Source of the DNA: JAFGBI01 sp964480725
GTDB lineage: Bacteria > Myxococcota_A > Polyangia > Polyangiales > Polyangiaceae
NCBI GenBank assembly: GCA_964480725.1
Contig: CAYZQO010000029.1
Span: 1 to 64,000 of the forward strand
Length of the DNA stretch: 64,000 nt
Direction of reading: 5' to 3'
In this document: piece by piece, positions 61,920-64,000 of the stretch
How positions within the stretch are numbered: the first letter of the stretch is position 1
How the letters are laid out: every line of letters starts with the position of its first letter
Made by a program: the position numbers and the translations under genes
Notes under the pieces: generated by a model
What the model saw: the letters and a program-made list of their open reading frames with translations, nothing else
The model's database searches: none
What the model was told of the DNA's origin: nothing

Positions 61920-64000
61920 TCACTGCATCGCAACGACGGCAGCGGGGCTGATGCGGCCCAGCAATTCGCGCGCCGGGGCGTACTCGGGCTGCTCGGTGAG
62001 CACGGCCTTCAGCGTCGTCACCGCCTCGTCGCGCTTGCCCACGGCGCGGGCCATGCGAGCGAGCTCCACGCGGGACTCGACCCCGGGCTCGGCGTCCGCC
62101 CAGCGGCGAGCGGCGCGGTAGGCGTCACCCCAGCTCTCGGTGGCGGCCGCCGCGCGCGTCAGCGCGGCGAGGACGCGGGGATCGTCGGGGTGGCGACGGG
62201 CCAGGCCGCGGAGGTCACCGTAGGCCTTGAGCTCCCGGCCCTCCTCGAGCAGCGCGGCGGCCGCCTCGACCCCGGCGGCGACCGGATCGTCCGCCGGAGC
62301 GGCGACCGGAGCGACCGGAGCGGCTTCGCCGTCGGCGTCGGCGACGGCGAGCTCGGCGCTCGCCTCCTCGCGCTCCGCTTCGTCGCCCGCGGGCGGAGCG
62401 AGCTCCATCTCGTCGGTGTCGTCGCCGTTGGCAGTCTCGACGACGATTGGCGCCTCGACGACGATTGGCGCCTCGACGACGAGGGGGGCCTCGGGGGCGA
62501 CCGCCGGCGCGGGCGGCGCCAGGGGAGCCGCGGCAACCGGCGAGGCCGGCGCGGCCTCGCCCGGGAGTACCGCCGGTGCGGTCGACGGCTTCGGCACCCA
62601 CCGCTCGAGCTGGGCGAGCGCCGACCCCGCGCTCGCCCCGAGCCCCTGCACGGTGACGGGGTCGACCACGCCCCAAGCCACCAGCCCACCCGCCGCCAGG
62701 ATCCCCACCGCCGCGGACGCAGCCACGAAACGCCGCCGCCGGACGCGCGCCCGCCGCGGCTCCTCGAGCGCGATTTCCAGCGCTTCCCGGAGGGCGCTCG
62801 CGGACTGGAAGCGCTGCTCCGGATTGCGCGCGAGAGCCTTCATGATCGTCTGGTCGAGCATCTTCGGTATTCCTCCCTGGGGCGCCCGCCGGGAGACGGG
62901 CTCGGGCTGCTGCCGGCGCCGGCCGCCGAAAAGCAGGACGGCGCCCGCGCCGTCCTGGGGCAGCGCGCCGGTGAGCAGCTCGTAGAGGACGGCGCCGAGC
63001 GAGTACACGTCGCTGCGCACGTCCGCCGTGCCGAGCGCCTGCTCGGGTGCCATGTACTCGGGCGTACCGAAGACTTCGACCGCCTCGGCGACGGGCTCCC
63101 CGGTCGGCGCGCGCGCCATGCGCTCGGCCACTCCGAAGTCGAGCAGCTTCAGCGTGCCGCTCCGGGTAAAGAAGAGGTTGCCCGGCTTGATGTCTCGGTG
63201 GACCACTCCGGCCGCGTGCGCCACCTCCAGCGCGCGACAGGCCTGGACGCCGAGGTCGGCAACCTCGCGCCAGGAGAGCTGGGGCGCGCGGCCGAGGCGC
63301 TGGTCGAGCGCCTCTCCGTCGAGGTACTCCATCACGTAGAAGGGACGACCGTCCGTGGCGACGCCAAAATCGAACACCGTGACCAGGTTCTCGTGGCGCA
63401 GCTGCGCGATGGCGCGCGCCTCGGACCGGAAGCGCTCGGAGTGCTCCTTCGCCCCGCTCCCGGGCGCGCTGAGCGCCTTGATCGCCACCCGGCGCCCGAG
63501 ATCGACGTGCTCAGCCTCGTACACGGTGCCCATCGCGCCCTGCCCCAGCGTCCGCACCAACCGGTAGCGGGTCCCCGGCAACAGGCCCGTTTCACTGGCC
63601 TCGACGGCGAGCGGGGCGCGCATCGTGAAGGAGGGGGCGTCGGCGGAGAGGGAGCGAGCCTCGGCGACCAGACGCGCGAACTCGGCGCGGGTCCGCGCCG
63701 GCTCGGCGGGGTAGAGGCGCCGAACGAGGTTCGAGACGCGCGCGTGCACGCTGCGCTCGCCATCCGCCGGGGAAGGGGCACCCTTGAGGAGCGCGACCAG
63801 ATCCGTCATGGCCTCGCGCGCCGAAGCGTACCGGGCGGAGATCTTGTGGGCTGTCAGCTTCGCGACGATGGCGTCGAGCTCGTGGGGGGCGTCGATCCCG
63901 TCCGCGAGCGGGGTCAAGCGCCGTTCGCCCGCGGCGACCGCGGTCAGATGCTCGCTCGCCTCCCCGGTGAGGAAGCGCCGCCCCGCCAGCAACTCCCAGA
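61920..64000 (-). CDS. Ser/Thr kinase with probable tandem kinase domains (partial, N-terminus outside)
   Basis: 693 codons visible; the frame is open through the right edge. The visible start (WELLAGRRFLTGE ... LDAIVAKLTAHKISARYASA ... MTDLVALLKG) is the last third of one kinase domain. About 55 residues later a complete second kinase domain begins (LGQGAMGTVYEAEH, VAIKALSA, HRDIKPGN, LLDFGVAE, GTPEYMAPEQ). A membrane segment follows (FVAASAAVGILAAGGLVAWG), then an Ala/Pro/Glu-rich linker and a TPR-like end (AYRAARRWADAEPG ... RELLGRISPAAVVAMQ). HRDIKPGN has Gly where most kinases have Asp (HRDxKPDN) but the Asn is kept. The TTG at 63992 is not the true start, because coding sequence continues to the edge. 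Confidence 0.85.
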   Translation of the reverse strand, partial: WELLAGRRFLTGEASEHLTAVAAGERRLTPLADGIDAPHELDAIVAKLTAHKISARYASAREAMTDLVALLKGAPSPADGERSVHARVSNLVRRLYPAEPARTRAEFARLVAEARSLSADAPSFTMRAPLAVEASETGLLPGTRYRLVRTLGQGAMGTVYEAEHVDLGRRVAIKALSAPGSGAKEHSERFRSEARAIAQLRHENLVTVFDFGVATDGRPFYVMEYLDGEALDQRLGRAPQLSWREVADLGVQACRALEVAHAAGVVHRDIKPGNLFFTRSGTLKLLDFGVAERMARAPTGEPVAEAVEVFGTPEYMAPEQALGTADVRSDVYSLGAVLYELLTGALPQDGAGAVLLFGGRRRQQPEPVSRRAPQGGIPKMLDQTIMKALARNPEQRFQSASALREALEIALEEPRRARVRRRRFVAASAAVGILAAGGLVAWGVVDPVTVQGLGASAGSALAQLERWVPKPSTAPAVLPGEAAPASPVAAAPLAPPAPAVAPEAPLVVEAPIVVEAPIVVETANGDDTDEMELAPPAGDEAEREEASAELAVADADGEAAPVAPVAAPADDPVAAGVEAAAALLEEGRELKAYGDLRGLARRHPDDPRVLAALTRAAAATESWGDAYRAARRWADAEPGVESRVELARMARAVGKRDEAVTTLKAVLTEQPEYAPARELLGRISPAAVVAMQ

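Overview
The window comes from a very GC-rich genome with small lipoproteins carrying Gly/Ser/Asp-rich linkers, several Ser/Thr kinases, a TonB-like protein of the kind common in myxobacteria, and an alternative complex III respiratory cluster. This suggests a myxobacterium (Myxococcota, probably Polyangiales-like). No rRNA, tRNA, CRISPR array or complete insertion sequence is visible. One 100-N scaffold gap lies at 24801-24900.

Layout. 1-5.3 kb, all minus strand: the N-terminal part of a TonB-like protein that runs off the left edge, a short-chain dehydrogenase, a large kinase-like protein with an internal duplication, and small envelope proteins. 5.4-12 kb: metG, then a translationally coupled RND efflux pair. 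12-14.3 kb: a truncated lipoprotein gene, a GAF-AraC regulator, and a decayed four-helix-bundle gene with palindromes and short repeats. 14.3-24.5 kb: a hydrolase-like lipoprotein, thymidine phosphorylase, a WYL regulator, a DUF1232 protein, a coupled kinase-dipeptidase pair, LOG, PilZ and YkgJ proteins. 24.5-30 kb: the scaffold gap with tandem repeats, a lytic transglycosylase coupled to a FliJ/YscO-like coiled coil, an FmdB zinc ribbon, a YbjN protein and gmd. 30-34.5 kb: a lipoprotein coupled to a divergent heme-copper-oxidase subunit I, a beta-helix lipoprotein and a glucosaminidase.

34.5-42.4 kb: carB (minus), then rpmI-rplT-pheS with a structured leader but without the usual infC and pheT neighbours, then a group-2 sigma-70 factor. 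42.9-52 kb: an alternative complex III operon, actA-actB-actC-actDE (fused)-actF, followed by a small membrane protein and a cytochrome c oxidase subunit II fused to cytochrome c. No subunit I or III follows. 52-64 kb: a Ser/Thr kinase, a PBP4-type D-Ala-D-Ala carboxypeptidase, pyrG, small lipoproteins, a HEAT-like repeat lipoprotein, malQ, and a kinase entering from the right edge that appears to contain two kinase domains.

Most points of interest are variations on known modules: the oxidase subunit I lacking one Cu-B histidine, the ActD-ActE fusion, the duplicated kinase-like protein, the decayed four-helix-bundle locus with a nested palindrome over its ribosome-binding site, and a 38-bp hairpin element present twice in inverted orientation. 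Several genes have a -10-like box so close to the start codon that their transcripts may be leaderless.
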